Shown here: positions 35,241 to 47,855 of the stretch, piece by piece | How the letters are laid out: every line of letters starts with the position of its first letter | Numbering within the stretch: position 1 is the stretch's first letter | Assembly: GCF_963678635.1 (NCBI RefSeq) | Contig: NC_087066.1 | Location: forward strand, 46,473,129 to 46,537,128 | Origin: Symsagittifera roscoffensis | Lineage: Eukaryota > Xenacoelomorpha > Acoela > Convolutidae | DNA: 64,000 nucleotides | Direction of reading: 5' to 3' | Made by a program: the position numbers and the translations under genes | The notes under the pieces: model-generated | Database searches by the model: none | The model's input: only the letters and a program-made list of their open reading frames with translations | Told to the model about the DNA's origin: nothing

Positions 35241-37784
35241 TTATTTTTTTATTATCAAGTTTTCAGTGTGGGTAAGTCCTACCCCCACTCCCCGGACAAA
35301 AATATCCATCGACGTCCCCGTCGATCGCATACCGGGTATCAAGTCGAGGTTAGAAGCTGGAATGAGTAGTCGTCCTTCCTGGGCAGCCCAGGAAGGATCA
35401 TCTCGTTCGGTCTTGATGTAATTCATGCTTTCACAATCTACGTCTTGAATCGTGATGCTGGTCTCCTCAGGATCCGAGGTCGTTTCATTCAGCCACTCTA
35501 AGACACGCAGGTTCGTCAAGTCTTGTTCATATGACTGCTGTTGCTCGTCGTCGAATTCTACCTCGGGTTTCGACCAGTCGTCAACCCACTCATCGTCGTG
35601 ATCATCGACTATGTTAATGTCTTGTGACACAGTTATTTCCTCTAGACCCACTCCTTTCTCCACTATCTTCTTTAGATCTATCCTATCCACTACAAAGTCG
35701 TCACCGTAAGGATTGTATTTCTTTCTTGGTCTCGTCCCGTCCTTCTGACGAGTCTGTATCGTGAACGGAAGATCCGGTTCCAAGTTCTTGGGAAACTCTA
35801 TCTGTTCGGGATCCTGCCAATCTTCCTCTGCGTAGGGTAAGGTTTCATCGTCCGCTTCGATCTCCTCGTTTGGATCCAGGTCTAGCGGTGTATTCGTACC
35901 TTCCTCTACGACTTCGTTTCCATCGTTCTTCTCCCTGGTGCACTTTTCATTGACCTCACAAGCAGGATTCATCATTAGATAATCCCCTTCTTCCATGTCT
36001 GCAGGTGTACACCAGTCTTCTGTCGATGGATTGTGTGGCTTGATGTTCTCGTAGTGGGCGGCTCGGCCAGTACTCAGTCTATAAAAGCGTCCCTCCTGGT
36101 GCACCTCTGTAATCATGAAGGGTCCCCTCCATTTTTTAGGAGCTTTTTCGTCCCTTTCGGTGGTATAACGTTCTGAAATACCCATACGTAGTCTCCCACC
36201 GAGTAAGCCTTTGCGCCAGCTGCTTTCTTGTCGAATCTTTTCCTCTGCCTTGCTGTGCTTGCTGAGTATTTTGTCTACACAAATCGTTCAACTCCTGTTG
36301 GCGTCTGACCACATCCCTCACGTAGACCTGTGGGGACGTTTTCTTTCCCTCATACTCTGGGTAGAAGAAGGTTAAGGGTAAAGACTTTTCGTGTCCAGTT
36401 AGCATCATGTGTGGACTGACTCCAGTGGTGGAGTGTTGCGTGCTGTTATATGCTCCCATCACCTGTGGAAGGTATCTGTCCCAATTGGTCATGTACCTGG
36501 AACAATATACTCTCAGCATCGACACTAACGTCCTATTCTGTCTTTCCACTAAGCCATTCGTCTGAGGGTGGTATGTCGTGGAGTGAGCCTGAGCGACCTG
36601 TGAGCGTCTCATAAGCTCTTTCGTAAGCTCTCCTACGAAAGCTGTTCCATTATCCGATTGAAACGTCATCGGACAACCATGTCTTGCTATCCACGTATTG
36701 ATCAGGTGGTCGCATGTCTCTTCCGCCGAGGCAGTTATGCAGGGCACGGCCTCTGCATAATTCGTAAAATGATCTATCAGGACCAGCACCTGATTATAAC
36801 CATTGTCTGTCATGCATATCTTTTGGTGATCTATCTGCACCACCTCGTTGAATTCAGACGACTCGATCGATCGAAAGGAAATCGCAACTTCCTTGGATCC
36901 TTGACCTGTTGGCATGACAGACATGCTGTTACCCACTTCTCGCATGCTTTTTTCATCCCAGGCCACTCAAAGCGCTTCAGGATCCTCTGATATACTTTGT
37001 CGATCCCCTGATGGCCAATCTGATCATGTGACCTGAATAATAGCTCTGTCTGATAGAGTTGCGGTAAAACTATCGCATTATACTTGTATAGGACTCTGTC
37101 TTCCTCCCTTCTTTTGCAAGCCACAATCCCGTCCTTGTTCAAATATAACCTCCCTTCCTTCTGCATGAAGTATTGTCTCAGGATGCGATAACTATCTTCC
37201 TCGAGGTCCCCTTTATCCGGAGAACCATTCTCGATCCAACTTTTCAGGTTGCTTGTCATGCGATCATTTCTCTGCGCCCTTAGAAGATCCGAGAGTCGGT
37301 ATCTCGCCTTTAAGTACGTCTTCATGACCCTCATCTGACTATTCAGCTCGTTGGGCTGGTGTGTGTCTTCTTCCATCTTAACGCACCAAATCTTCGCCAA
37401 CGGCTGTGTTTCTTGTTTAAACGGCTGAAGATCAGTCCTGACTACCTCTTTCCGCGGCAACAGGCTTATCGAACGTTTCGATACCGCTATTGTCTCCAAG
37501 TCATCCGCTACACTGTCAAAGACTCTTTCGCTTGGTATAAGGTAGCGATCGCTGTCAGGATCCTGGTACACCTCTCTGTCCAGATCCCTTGCCCGAGTTT
37601 CCACTAGTAGTGTGTGGATCGCTAGTTCTGACAGTTCTGATCCCGAGCTCGAGTTCCTGTCTGAATAGGTGTCCATTCCTGAGTTTCGGGAATTGTCATC
37701 CGTTGAAGAGGTTGTGCTGGAGACTGCACGGTTCTCCAGATCATGTCTGTGCCTTCTTCGCATCCATCTGAACGCCCCGGACAA
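35241..37784 (-). pseudogene. pol of element R: linker, integrase and acidic tail
   Basis: The pieces 36831-37784, 36136-36966 and 35241-36185 overlap with two frame changes. Visible features are the HHCC zinc domain (HDQIGHQGIDK ... CLSCQQ, intact here), the DD35E core (VQIDH, SDNGTAF, GLVERQNR), the GPF module (KKWRGPFMI) and an acidic tail ending FVRGVGVGLTHTENLIIKK. The core is better preserved than in L. TGTCCGGGGAG-type motifs occur at 37770-37785, 37838-37853, 37900-37915 and 35285-35300. Confidence 0.88.
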
Positions 37785-37802
37785 AATCTTGTTCTCTAGG
37801 TC

Positions 37803-39740
37803 CTAATTTCCATCAGGAATTTTCTCGTCTATCTCAGACTCCCCGGACAAACTTTCTTGTCCCGGGTGTTGATCTTGTGATCGCTGATTTTTCTCATCAT
37901 TCGTCTCCCCGGACAAATAGTCTTGCAGCAGGTTTTGTTCTGCCTTTTCACCTTCCTTCTCCTGGTCCACAAAGGTGACGGTTTTCCTTCGCGTACTGCT
38001 CCCTTGTTCTTTCTGTTTGTAAGAAGTACTGGTTAAAATCTCGTGGGGTATTGAGGATACTAGTTGCTGAACTATTGTTCTACAATCCCTCCCGTTCTCT
38101 TTGTGTTGTCGTCTAGACGGCATGAACATCACCTTCTCACTGACTGTCAGTGATGCCACTGCTGCTGCCCACTCGGGGTCATCTCTGGTCACTTCTCTCT
38201 CTAACAAACCACCCAGCATCCGCATCACTTGCGGTGTGACCTGCACCGTTTTATCCAATAATGAGAGGCTGTTAATGTTCATGCGAGAGAGTTCCTGCTG
38301 GACCAGGTTCGAGCGCAGCAACAGATACAAGGGCACCAGGTCCTTCTTGGATAGGATCTTTATCTCGGCTGCTTTCTCTACAGGTAACTCAGGATGTCCT
38401 GGAATTGGATGTCCAGACTTGTCCAACCATTTCGTTAAGGGAAGCGATTCATAAGTTTCTTTGTCCAGAAACGAGAATCCTTCCTTTATTTCCACCTGAT
38501 TGGCTTGCTTCTGTTCCAATCTTTCAAAGAACTGGGTTTTCTTGCTGAGGTTGTCAGCATTTTGGTGTTTGTCACGCATCCTGTGCTCGATTATCATGTG
38601 GTAGCCATCTAATCTTACTATCCACCTACCAATATAACTCTGATCAATCGAGTATGTCTTCAACCAGGATAACGCCTTGGTGTCCACGCGTAACTTGAAG
38701 GGAGCGCTCCCCAAGTATGCGCGGTACTTTTCCACAAATGTGACCACTGCAAACATTTCTGCTTTTGGTGCACCATATTTCATCTCAGTGTCACTTAACA
38801 CCTTACTGCCATATGCAATGGGACGGAAAACGGTTCTCCCATTCCATTCCTGCTCCTGATGCAGTATTCCCGAGATGGCTACTACTGATGCGTCTGTTTC
38901 AAGAACATACATGCCCTTTTCAGTAGGCATGCCTAGCACTGGCGCTTCGCACAGTTCCCGCTTTATGTTCTCAAAGGCCGTTTGAGCTTCATCGCTCCAG
39001 TCGAACTTGTTGCGCATCAGCTTCTGCATCGGATACACTTTGCCCGGATATCCTTTTATGAATTCCCGGTAGTAATTGGCAAACCCTAGGAAGCTCAGGA
39101 GCTGTGTGTCCGTTCTGGGAGCTTTCCATGTCAACACTGCTTCCACTGCTTCCGGGTCCGGCCTCACACCATGCCTATCCACCATTCTTCCCAGGTACTT
39201 AATCGAATTCCTAAGGATTTCACATTTCGATGGTTTGCACTTCAATCCTGCTCTTTTCATGCATCCAAAGACCTCATCGAGCCTATCAATGTGGTCTTCC
39301 AGGGTCGGTGTCGCTATGACTACGTCATCCACGTAACACATCACGAGATTCCCGTACTTCTTGGTCAGTCTCGTCAAAGCCTGAGCCATCAGTCTTTGAA
39401 AAGTGGCCGTTGCATTGCACAAGCCGAAGGGCATCCTCTTCCACTGGTACAATCCCAATTCGCACGCGAATCCGGTTTTCTCTCTATCCTTTTTCCGCAG
39501 AGGGACCTGCCAGAAGGCGGAACCTAAGTCCAATGTGGTGAAGAACTTGGCATCACCAAGCTTAGATAGGCTCTCGTCTATTCGCGGTATCGGGTACGCA
39601 TCTTTTATCGTTACCGCGTTCAAGTAACGAAAGTCGCAACAAAATCTCAGCTCCCCCCTTTCTTTTTCGCCATTAATACCCCGCAAGCCCATGGCAATTT
39701 CGAGGGTTCTATCGTGTCGTGTTCTATTTCCGCTCGGCAC
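37803..39740 (-). pseudogene. pol of element R: RT and RNase H
   Basis: This is a 645-codon open frame. RT motifs are LRFCCDFRYLN, IPRIDESLSKLGDAKFFTTLDLGSAFWQ (the first catalytic Asp is in TTLDL), PFGLCNATATFQRLMAQ and YVDDVVIATP, all intact. A connection region (FLGFANYYREFIKGY) and a Ty3-type RNase H follow (ETDAS, KAEMFAV, RVDTKAL, NADNLSKK). The region after RNase H carries LSGE-type motifs. It overlaps the protease frame (39647-41281) by 94 bases in another frame. A single-base loss in the G-run near 39655 explains this better than a designed frameshift. It is the best-preserved enzyme in the window. Confidence 0.9.
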
Positions 39741-41281
39741 GCTTCCGATTTGGGTGGCGTCATTCGTCTTGAGCCTTCCCTATGGAAAACGGCGCCCTCT
39801 TCAAGTTCGATTTCGTGTTCGACGCAATTACAGCAACCGATATCCGCCTTATGTTTTGAAAACACATCTGCGTTCCCATTTAGGATTCGACTCTGACTAT
39901 TTGGATTCGGTACTAAGCAAACCTGTTTACTATCACTTAACGAATTCAAATTTCTCATTCTAAAAATTGCCACCACAGCTTGTCCTGGCTGTAGTTTTAC
40001 CTTTCTATCTAAAAAAATTGGTACCTTGATTTCGTCTGTTATTATCCTATTAATTGGTCTCTTAACATACTTCCGGTCCGGGTTTCTAATCCGTATCAGA
40101 CCGTTGTTCAAGTCAATCATCACGTCAAAATTCCTGACAAAATCTCTGCCCAAGATGAATTGGTCGGCGTCGTCCAAATTCTCTACCACCAGGAAGCTCA
40201 TCCAAAGATCCCGTCCTCCCATGTGGAGGACCGTTATTGGTGTTCTTCCGGCTACGTAAATAGCTCCTCGATTGGCGGCGGCCAGTCGGAGATTCGTTGG
40301 AATTAGATCTTCCCTTGTGAAGCCCATTCTTTCCCAAGTTTTTATCGGCATCACACTCACTACCGCTCCTGTGTCCAGAAGCCCCATGACTCCGATTTTT
40401 GTTCCGTTGGTGTCGAGCAGATGTGCGGTCACATCTGCTTCATACCCAATGTGTACTGCGTCTTGTTCCATCATGGCGTCATGGCCTATCCTGCGGACTT
40501 TGAGTTCCTCCTCACCCAAATAAATCTGCCCCATTTGGTCATCATCTGTTGTTACATAAGTCCATATTCCATCCACGTTCAGCATCTTTTGATACGGCCC
40601 ATAGACCTCTAGGTAGCGTCCATGAAGTTTCTTCATGCGAGGGCCACCCGTTGTTAGTAGTGCTCGCACAGCTCTCGACTCAGTGCGTGGCTCCATCTGC
40701 CTCAGATAATCTGCATATGTGTCCAAATGCATCAAAGTGAACTCGGATGGCTCGCTCAGATTTCTGATTACCTGTTGTCCGGCCACTGAGATTATCGACT
40801 GTATTTTGCTTCCTTGTGGCACCATGCCGAACCTCTGACCGGAGATCACATTAAGTTTCATGCTCAAACTGCTTGGTGCTTTAGTCTCCTCGACCTCTGT
40901 TGCTTCGAAGGTATTCAGTTGCTCCTGTAGTTTCTCATTCTCCAGTTCAAGTTTCACTTTTTGTGTGATCTCTTTCGTCACCAGTTCCTGTTGCACTCTA
41001 TTTAGAGCATCCCTCGCGGCTGCCCTATAATCGACCTTGAAGTCATCAGCCGCAGTTGCTGGTTCCGGTTCACGTGTCTCCTCTGTTACTGCTTGCATTT
41101 TCTTTGCCGCCAGCTCTTGAGGTTTAACCTTTCTGCGTGCCTCCGCTTCACTCAAAAGGCGAGCCTTGCTGGCTTTCACTCCTGACAAAGCTTCTTCATG
41201 TCTTGGATGCTTGATGTCTGCCACTGCATCCCAGAATTGCGGACAAATTGCAAAAGAAACACCTTGGGCCAAATTTTGCAA
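39647..41281 (-). pseudogene. gag 3' end, aspartic protease and RT linker of element R
   Basis: This is a 544-codon open frame. It starts within the second zinc-knuckle region and passes through the Glu/Lys-rich helix and an unrecognised stretch (KLNVISGQRFGMVPQGSKIQ). It then reaches the protease motif GLLDTGAVVSVMP near 40355-40395 and the QFILGRDFVRNFDVMI strand. It ends just inside RT (VLMAKKKGGS). Relative to L, about 390 bases of the protease-RT linker (L 2960-3380) are missing near 39895. This is an R-specific internal deletion joining PNSQSR to ILNGNADVFSK. Confidence 0.83.
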
Positions 41282-43801
41282 TTACTCCTCTCCTGAAATC
41301 CTCATGGTCCAATTCTGACGCATCTTCGTCCTCGAGGCTAAAGCCTATTGCTTTCATGCCTTGGTTGTAAGTTGGGCATTCTGACACATGATGGTCCGTT
41401 GAACTGCAATTGGCACAAGAGCGTCTCTTGTCCATATCATCCCTCGGTTTGTACCAATTGTTCCCTTGGTTTGCTGGTCCGTTGTTAAAATTGCCATAAT
41501 TTTTCTTGTAGTATCCAGATCTCGAAGGAGGTTTCAACAAAAGATACTATTTTGACTTGAGCCTCAACTCCTCTGGTGTTGGCGCATTGGTTGATAGTGG
41601 TGTGTAATGCGTTGCTAGCATCGTTCGAAGTTCATCATTCTTCACACCATCGATGAATTTTGAGGCTACCGCCAGGTTCATCCTTCGGTTTGACTCATCT
41701 GGTTGGCTGCGTCTTCTCAGCATTTCCAAGTCATCGAGAAACTTGTCTATCGTTTCATCTTCTCGTTGCCTCCGTTTCTCGAAGCGCATCATCGCTTGGT
41801 GCTCCTGCACCCCTGATCCGAAACGGTTTTACAAGATTTCGAAGATTTTCTCAGCTGTGTCACGCTGATATTGCTTCTTGGCCATGACACAGTTCAGGGC
41901 TGTCCCTTCCAAGTTGCTGGTGAGCGCACTGCATTCCTGTCTCTCCGACAAGTCCTCTTCCTCGAAATGCAGCTTCATTACCTCTATCCAGGTATCAATA
42001 CAGCCATCAGATTCATCTTTATAGCATCTTGGTTTCTTAAAGACTCTTCTGGACTTCTCACTGCGTTCATTGGTTCTGGATAACCTTGTAAGGAATGTCT
42101 CCACAGACCTGTTTAGTGGTTCAAATGCTGTGGCCATCGCCGTAGCATCCCTTGAGTGTCCCGCTTGAGTGTCTTCACACCTTGTCAAAGGCTCTGTATG
42201 CGGTGCATCCCTGCAATCCGAATCGCCGTGAGTGTTTCCAGCTTGGCCCACATGACTCCTTCCCGGGCTTGCATGCCCCCTGTTACCGGAATCACCTCTC
42301 CCAGTCGCATGTGTGCCGCCTTGCGTTGGTCGTTCATTAGAGGTCTCTCTGTTCCCCGTTGAACTTGTTGTACTGTTCGGGCCCCATGTTCCATTGCCCC
42401 CTTGTGGCATAGCCTGATGAACTGCCCCTGCCTCTAGTGGATCCATACGTCTTCCTCTTTTGATGTTCATTGAAGTTCACCCTCGGCTCCCTGCTGGGAC
42501 CTCCCGAGTTCAGTTCTCCTTCTTTCAGTCCACTTTTGCTGCTTAGTAGCCCGTCCAACCTATCCATGATAGCCTGAGTTCGCCTCTCCATCATCGCGTC
42601 TATCTTTGTGTCCAGAGTCCCATGAGACTGCTCTTGCTGAATTCTTAACTTCTCCATGTCGTCTCTTAAGCGTAACTCTCGCTGTTCCGCTTCTCTTGTC
42701 ATTCGCGACAAGTTCTTCGCCATATGCTCGTCCGTTCTTTCTTTCAAGCGTTTTTCGCTCCTGCCAACTTCTTGTCTATTGCGGTTTATTTCTTCCCGCA
42801 ACTGCCCTTTCTAGTTCACTCATTCTTATGGACATCTGTTCATTTTGTTCTCCTAAACTGTCCACTATGTTGTTTAAGGCTTCTTCTAGTGCTGCCCCGT
42901 TATCCACGAGTGGCGTCACCAGTGGCGGTGTAACCCTGTCGGTCCCAGGTAGCTTCGTGCTGGTCGAGATCCGGGCCTTGACTCTCTGCCTCGACGTCTT
43001 TTCATTATCTACCTCAGGATCCGCCAATGCGTTGCCTAGCCCTCTGTTTCTACTCTCCCCAGTTTGCAGCTCTGAACATGTCATAATCGCGAAGTCTCTT
43101 GACTGGCCCGGTGTGTTTACCTCTTTGCTTATCGTTCTCACTACACCAAATTTGTCCATGGTTCCAGTCTCTCTTCCGACGTATGCCTCATTCTCCTGGG
43201 TCGAACTATTGAGGCTGACTTGAGACCCAAAGTCCACCTGCTCTTCTTCGTCCTCCTCCTCCTGGGATTCACCTTCATTTCCTGCGCCCCCTCCCATGGT
43301 GAATGGAAAGATGTTTCCTAAGGTGTTCCTCATTCTTTCTGAGAACGATGATGACGTTGTTTGTTTCTCAGTTCCGCCTGTCATCATAGTGTTGTCTGTT
43401 GGAGATCTTCTAGTTGCCGCTATTTCAGTTGAGATGTCGGACAGTTCCGACATCTCCTCTCGATCCAATGTCCCGGTGGAAGTGGCAAAATCATGGCCTT
43501 GTTCTACCGGAGTAGATTCACTTGCCGGCCTTCTGCCTCTCCCTTCCAATCCATGTACTTCCTGGTTGTCGTTCATGGCATGGTCCGTATTGACCTCCAC
43601 TTCTAACAGTTTTTGTCGCTCTTCTGAGGTTTTCTGACTCCTCGTTTCAACCATTCTGCCTGAAACCGTCTCCCCTTTGTCGGTCCGGGCTCGTTTGATC
43701 CAATCCACAAAAGGATCGGTCATCGTTTTTCTTTGCTTCTCAGGTATGAATTTCATAGAGCTATTACCTCGTTTAGGTATCCTTGACTTGTCTAGACTCA
43801 T
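41196..43801 (-). pseudogene. gag of element R
   Basis: The start MSLDKSRIPKRG at 43801 follows the long leader. The pieces are 42776-43801 (charged and disordered), 42337-42801 (coiled coil, EKLRIQQEQ), 41829-42470, 41547-41810 (capsid-like) and 41196-41540 (first knuckle CANCSSTDHHVSEC). The second knuckle is cut after CFFCNL by a deletion of about 25 bases, so R could not make both knuckles. This copy supplies the N-terminal Gag region that lies outside the window in L. At least four frame changes are present. Confidence 0.83.
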
Positions 43802-46725
43802 TCTCTATTTGTCACTTCTTAATGCCTATACACTTAATTCGATTGCTAGTGATCTTATAGTATGACTACCAATAATAATGACACAACACAATAAATTTCA
43901 CAAGATTCTATAAAATAGTGACCACGAATCCTTGTATGTTATCAGAGTACAGTTTGTATATAATTTATTCACACTAACCGATTATCGGTCGTAAGATTTG
44001 GAAACTAGCACAATATGATGTTATCAGTCAATTTAAAAGATAATGTACTCACTACCCAATCAAGCACAGTTTATGTTGATTTAAAATCAAAAACAAAAAA
44101 AATATATTATGACAGAATATGAATACCTCTATATAAAAAAACGTATGTGTATTGTATTTTTAGTCGAACGCAGTACAATACTCCAACCCGTCTTTTAAAG
44201 AAAAAAATTTCCCAGCTCGGTGCTGCACCAAACAGACAAAACTTTGAAGGCAGTAATTTTCTCAAGTGGGCGTCTATTGCACCCACCGAGTACTGTGTTA
44301 CCTATCTGCCTTCGGAGAGCCCGAGCTAGACCTACTACAATCCTCAGGGCAGTCACTTTTCACAAAAACGTATTGTGTTACAATCCACACCAATGAATAA
44401 CGCTTTTTTTAGTTTAGACTTAGTGTCGCGAATATCCGAGTTCGGACCTGTTTTGTTTTGGTCTGGTTTTTATTGAAAGGCAAGTTACCAGTGCAGTCAC
44501 TGATTCCTAGCCTGTCTGCTAATAACCTAATACCTCTCACTTTAGTCTTTTTTCCGTCTATCTAAGTCCTTTAATAAAATGATACCCCTCCGGATTGGCA
44601 CAATTAGGACCCTTCCGGACTAACAAAATCTAGACCCCTCCTGATTGGGACCCCTCTGAGTTAGTTAATATAAGACCCCTCCGGATTTGGACCCCTCCGA
44701 ATTAGCAACTATAAGACCCCTCCGGATTCGGACCCCTCCTAATTGGATAAAATTTTTGACCCCTCCGGATTGGGAGACCTCCGGTTTTGTAAAAGTAGCT
44801 TTTCGGAGATCTCCTTCTTTCAACCTATACCCCTCCGGATACGTTTTTTGATGCTATTTTGCTTTTTAGATTAACTAGGAAGGGTAGGTAATGCTTTTCT
44901 TAGACCCTTCCGGATTGAAGTTAAGCCTCTTATTTGACGATTCACGCTAACGGTGAAGGGTCTTATCGCTCGCCTAACTTCGGCTCGATTAAGGTTTTGC
45001 TGTGCCTTTAGCCTTCCCTTTTCATCTAGAACAGCCTAAAATTACTTTATTCAACCGCTATTACCTTTTGGTAGGGGTATAAGGGCTTTTCTGAAAGAAA
45101 TTTATAAAACGTGAAGGGTCTACCCTCCCAAATTGGTGAATTTGCTAAAAAAAATCTCAAAAAATTTTCACGCTTATTTTTCCGAAAAACTTTTGTGCCT
45201 ATCAATAAGCTCAGCTAATTTCTGATCTATTGGTACCAAGCTCAACTGGATATGCCCAGTAGTTCCAAAGTTATTAACAAAAACGTCTTTTTTCTGAAGT
45301 CAAAAAATTCTCTCTTATAGGTTCCGCCTAACTTTTTCCGCAAATCTGGTCCTTTCGACCTAAAAATTATTGATCCGAGCTCAAAAAGCCTATACTTTTC
45401 TAGTTCAATGCAAAAGACCCGATCTAAAACGCTTTAGTTGAAAAAATTTGCGAAAAACTATGCTACCTGTACCCCTCCGGATTGATGAATCCACCAAATC
45501 AAACACGTTAAGTTCGATTTCTCCGCAACCCGGAAGGCTTTCGGGTAGCGGGTTTTAAAACTTGTAGATTCACTAGTGGAAGTTGTCCGAACAACTATTT
45601 TTACTGTTCTAACTCAAAAATTTCCTGATTTTATAGTGTTTCGTACTATCAAAAATCGCGAAAATTCGGTTTTCGGTAACAAAATAGTTCCAACCACTTC
45701 TGAACTAAACTTAACCGGTTCTATCTATTATAGTAGTGCAGTTACGATGTAACACACTAGCTTAGCGCTTTTTTTTGTTTCAAAAAGTATCGATATCTCA
45801 AAAATCGCGACTTGTGGGGGGATCAAAATATCGCTATTTTGACCCTAAAAACCGGTCTGCTTTCTGTGTTTTTCACTGAAAAACGGTATAAGAGTATTAA
45901 TATAGGCTATATAAGTAATAATCTTAGTAATACTATACCCCTCCGGGTTTGTTTAGTATCCGAATTAAGGTGCTTAACTCGGATATTCGCAGTTCGGTGA
46001 AAATTCACTACAGTGCAGCACTGTCGAGCCCCCCACAGATTACTATCTTACTTTTTCTACCAAAAGGGATACAAAACTTGTTAACGATACCCAACAGTCG
46101 ATTGTTGTTGTCGTTGAGCCCCTTCTTGATGCTCCTTGTACTGCTTGCCGGATCAGTCTTCTCCCAAGACCCTTCCGAATTGAGCGCAAATCAGCTGACC
46201 CTTCCGGATTGAGCGCAATTTATCATTAACGTGCTTAAATGCTCAAATAACCCTCAGTACAAGCCTCACAAACGGGCTAAAAAACTGATCGTAACGATCT
46301 TGACTGATATAGATGCCTGTAAAAACAATATATCTATCAATAACAAACGGGAGGGTCGGATCACATCTTGTCTGGGGGGATGATTTCTACTGATTTTTAC
46401 TTTTTTTACTGTTTTTGGTTTTTTCGGTTATTTTTTTTTGTTTTTCTTGGGTACTATACTACTTTTTGTTTGGTTTTATATATATCTTTGTTATTTTTGG
46501 TCACGAAACCCTCAGGGAACGACGGGACCGCGAATCCCCCCACCCTTATTGGTTCGTGAATTTTCGGTCTTAACTAGGTTAAAAAGCTATTCACGGTAAC
46601 CCGGCGGTTTAGGCCTACTAAGGGCGTTAATGTGAGCATCCGCTCGGCGCGGAGTGCTCGTTAACGGTTCTGCCGGTCATGATGTTAAAAAAGAATAACA
46701 CCCAGGAGCGCCATAAAAACATCTA
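43802..46725 (-). other. Long 5' leader of element R
   Basis: This is 2.9 kb between the 5' LTR and the gag ATG, with no meaningful reading frame. Between 44583 and 44840 the motif ACCCCTCCGGATTG (or close variants) occurs about ten times at 15-40-base spacing. More copies lie at 44829, 44908, 45469, 45939, 46168 and 46197. The same motif is in the LTRs (23391, 47187). The 45469-45545 block (motif plus AAATCAAACACGTTAAG and CCGGAAGGCTTTCGG) is a diverged copy of an LTR block. AT-rich, T-rich sequence fills 46380-46500. Confidence 0.7.
46700..46714 (-). promoter_or_regulatory. Candidate primer-binding site of element R
   Basis: Read on the minus strand, TGGCGCTCCTGGGTG begins 11 bases after the end of the 5' LTR. 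A start of TGG matches the CCA end of a tRNA, and CACCCAGGAGCGCCA is a plausible tRNA 3' end. The spacing is larger than the 0-5 bases usual in Ty3 elements, so this is a candidate only. Confidence 0.45.
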
Positions 46726-47547
46726 TGTAACATTCGCCCGGAAGATACATATCGACGGAATATAAAACTAAGTCCTAAGACGACTGGCTAACGTCTAATA
46801 AGAGCTTTACATGCTTTTCACCGTCTCTACCAAGCCAGTACTTTCGGTGGTCTTTCTATCATCGGGTCGACAAAAACGTTACTGCTTTCGGCTTCGGTAA
46901 AAACACTCAAATTAACTTAATTACATGCAGAAATAGTGAACTCATGGCTGGGTCTCAGTATCCCCAGACCACGAGGTCACTCCTAAAAACAGAGCTACTA
47001 CTATTTATTGAATTATTATTGTTTTTGTTCAGTTGATAAAAATCATCATCTCCAATGAAGATGGATCAACCCTTTCCCCCATCTCCTAGCTTCTCATCTT
47101 AGTAGAATGAATTCGGATGTTAATTAAATTCAATTCAGGACATGACAGGGAAGATAAAAGTTCATATAAAATGATAAAAGTCTCAATCCCGAAACCCCTC
47201 CGGATTCTCGAATCCGCTGAATCAAGCACGTTAAGCTTGATTTCTCTGTAATCCGGAAGGCTGGTTTCCACCCCTCACTGTTGTTAGCAACTGCCTTGCA
47301 ACTATCGTTGTTGTGTTGCTTTTTAGCCTTTCTGCCAAAATGGCCGTTTTTGACGTTTCTGAGAATTGTTACCTCATCACTTCGAAAATTTAAAATTTGA
47401 AAATACCAGAATATCTTGACCTTCGCCGTTCTACTAATCATCCGAATAACGTCGTTAATCCTTCAAAATCACTAACTCGGAAGGTTCGCTGCTAAAAATT
47501 CCTAGACTGCAGAGATTGCATTTTGTCCATTCTGATCGAATTTCACA
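46726..47547 (-). repeat. 5' LTR of element R
   Basis: This 822-base repeat is a direct repeat of 22924-23838, with the same ends (TGTAACATTCG; CGAATTTCACA). It lacks about 92 bases present in the other two LTR copies. The gap lies between two GCAACTAT words (left-LTR positions about 23498 and 23592), consistent with a deletion by slippage between 8-base direct repeats at about 47298-47306. Confidence 0.85.
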
Positions 47548-47855
47548 CACCTTTTAAAACCTACGAGAAAAAGTTTTAAATCGGGGCATTGACATTGGAA
47601 GTCTGAAAAATGTTTTATCTTAAGTCATATCATATCCTCGAAAGTGCAGATTAGTGAAAGAACTTCAATTGAGATGATGATTTCTATCTAATGATAAAGT
47701 AGTGTAGTATGACGCCATTTATATTCTGTAGTGAGTCGATATGACGTGGATAAGAGTAATTTCGTGCATTTTGTAAATTCTGTTCGATGACACTGTACCA
47801 ATTTTACGAACATTGCGAGATTCAATGGGGACATTGCCCGGTTGTCCGGGGAGTA
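47548..47855 (+). mobile_element. Resumed 3' noncoding end of element L, with polypurine-tract-like site
   Basis: The sequence is the reverse complement of R 23839-24108, so it is L's 3' noncoding continuation after the nested insertion. It contains a 40-base insert at about 47661-47700 resembling an LTR piece (also at 48430-48470). It ends TTGTCCGGGGAGTA (47842-47855) directly before L's LTR. This conserved tract is the likely polypurine tract. Confidence 0.8.

Larger units (their letters stand above)
22924..47547 (-). mobile_element. Giant Ty3/gypsy-like LTR retroelement R (inner copy, with both LTRs)
   Basis: This 24.6-kb element is bounded by direct repeats that begin TGTAACATTCG and end CGAAT(G/T)TCACA on the plus strand. 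Minus-strand order is 5' LTR (46726-47547), PBS-like TGGCGCTCCTGGGTG, leader, gag-pol, gap, ORF2, 3' noncoding, GTCCGGGGAGTA, 3' LTR (22924-23838). It lies in opposite orientation inside L's 3' noncoding region: L's flanks ...AACAC and CACCTTTT... correspond to the uninterrupted AACACCTTTT in R itself. Only a short CAC is duplicated at the ends. The LTRs differ by a few percent and one 90-odd-base indel, so the insertion is not very recent. For size, Ogre in plants and Burro in planarians are the known comparisons. Confidence 0.87.

Noticed and set aside
39640-39740. Programmed frameshift between protease and RT
   Set aside because: L and R break by different indels in the same G/A-run, and no slippery heptamer in the right phase is present; independent decay is simpler.
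1-43801. A giant palindrome or inverted repeat centred near 23.5 kb
   Set aside because: LTR positions and the displaced 3' end of L at 47548-48744 fit a nested insertion of one element into another; the arms also differ far too much for a maintained palindrome.
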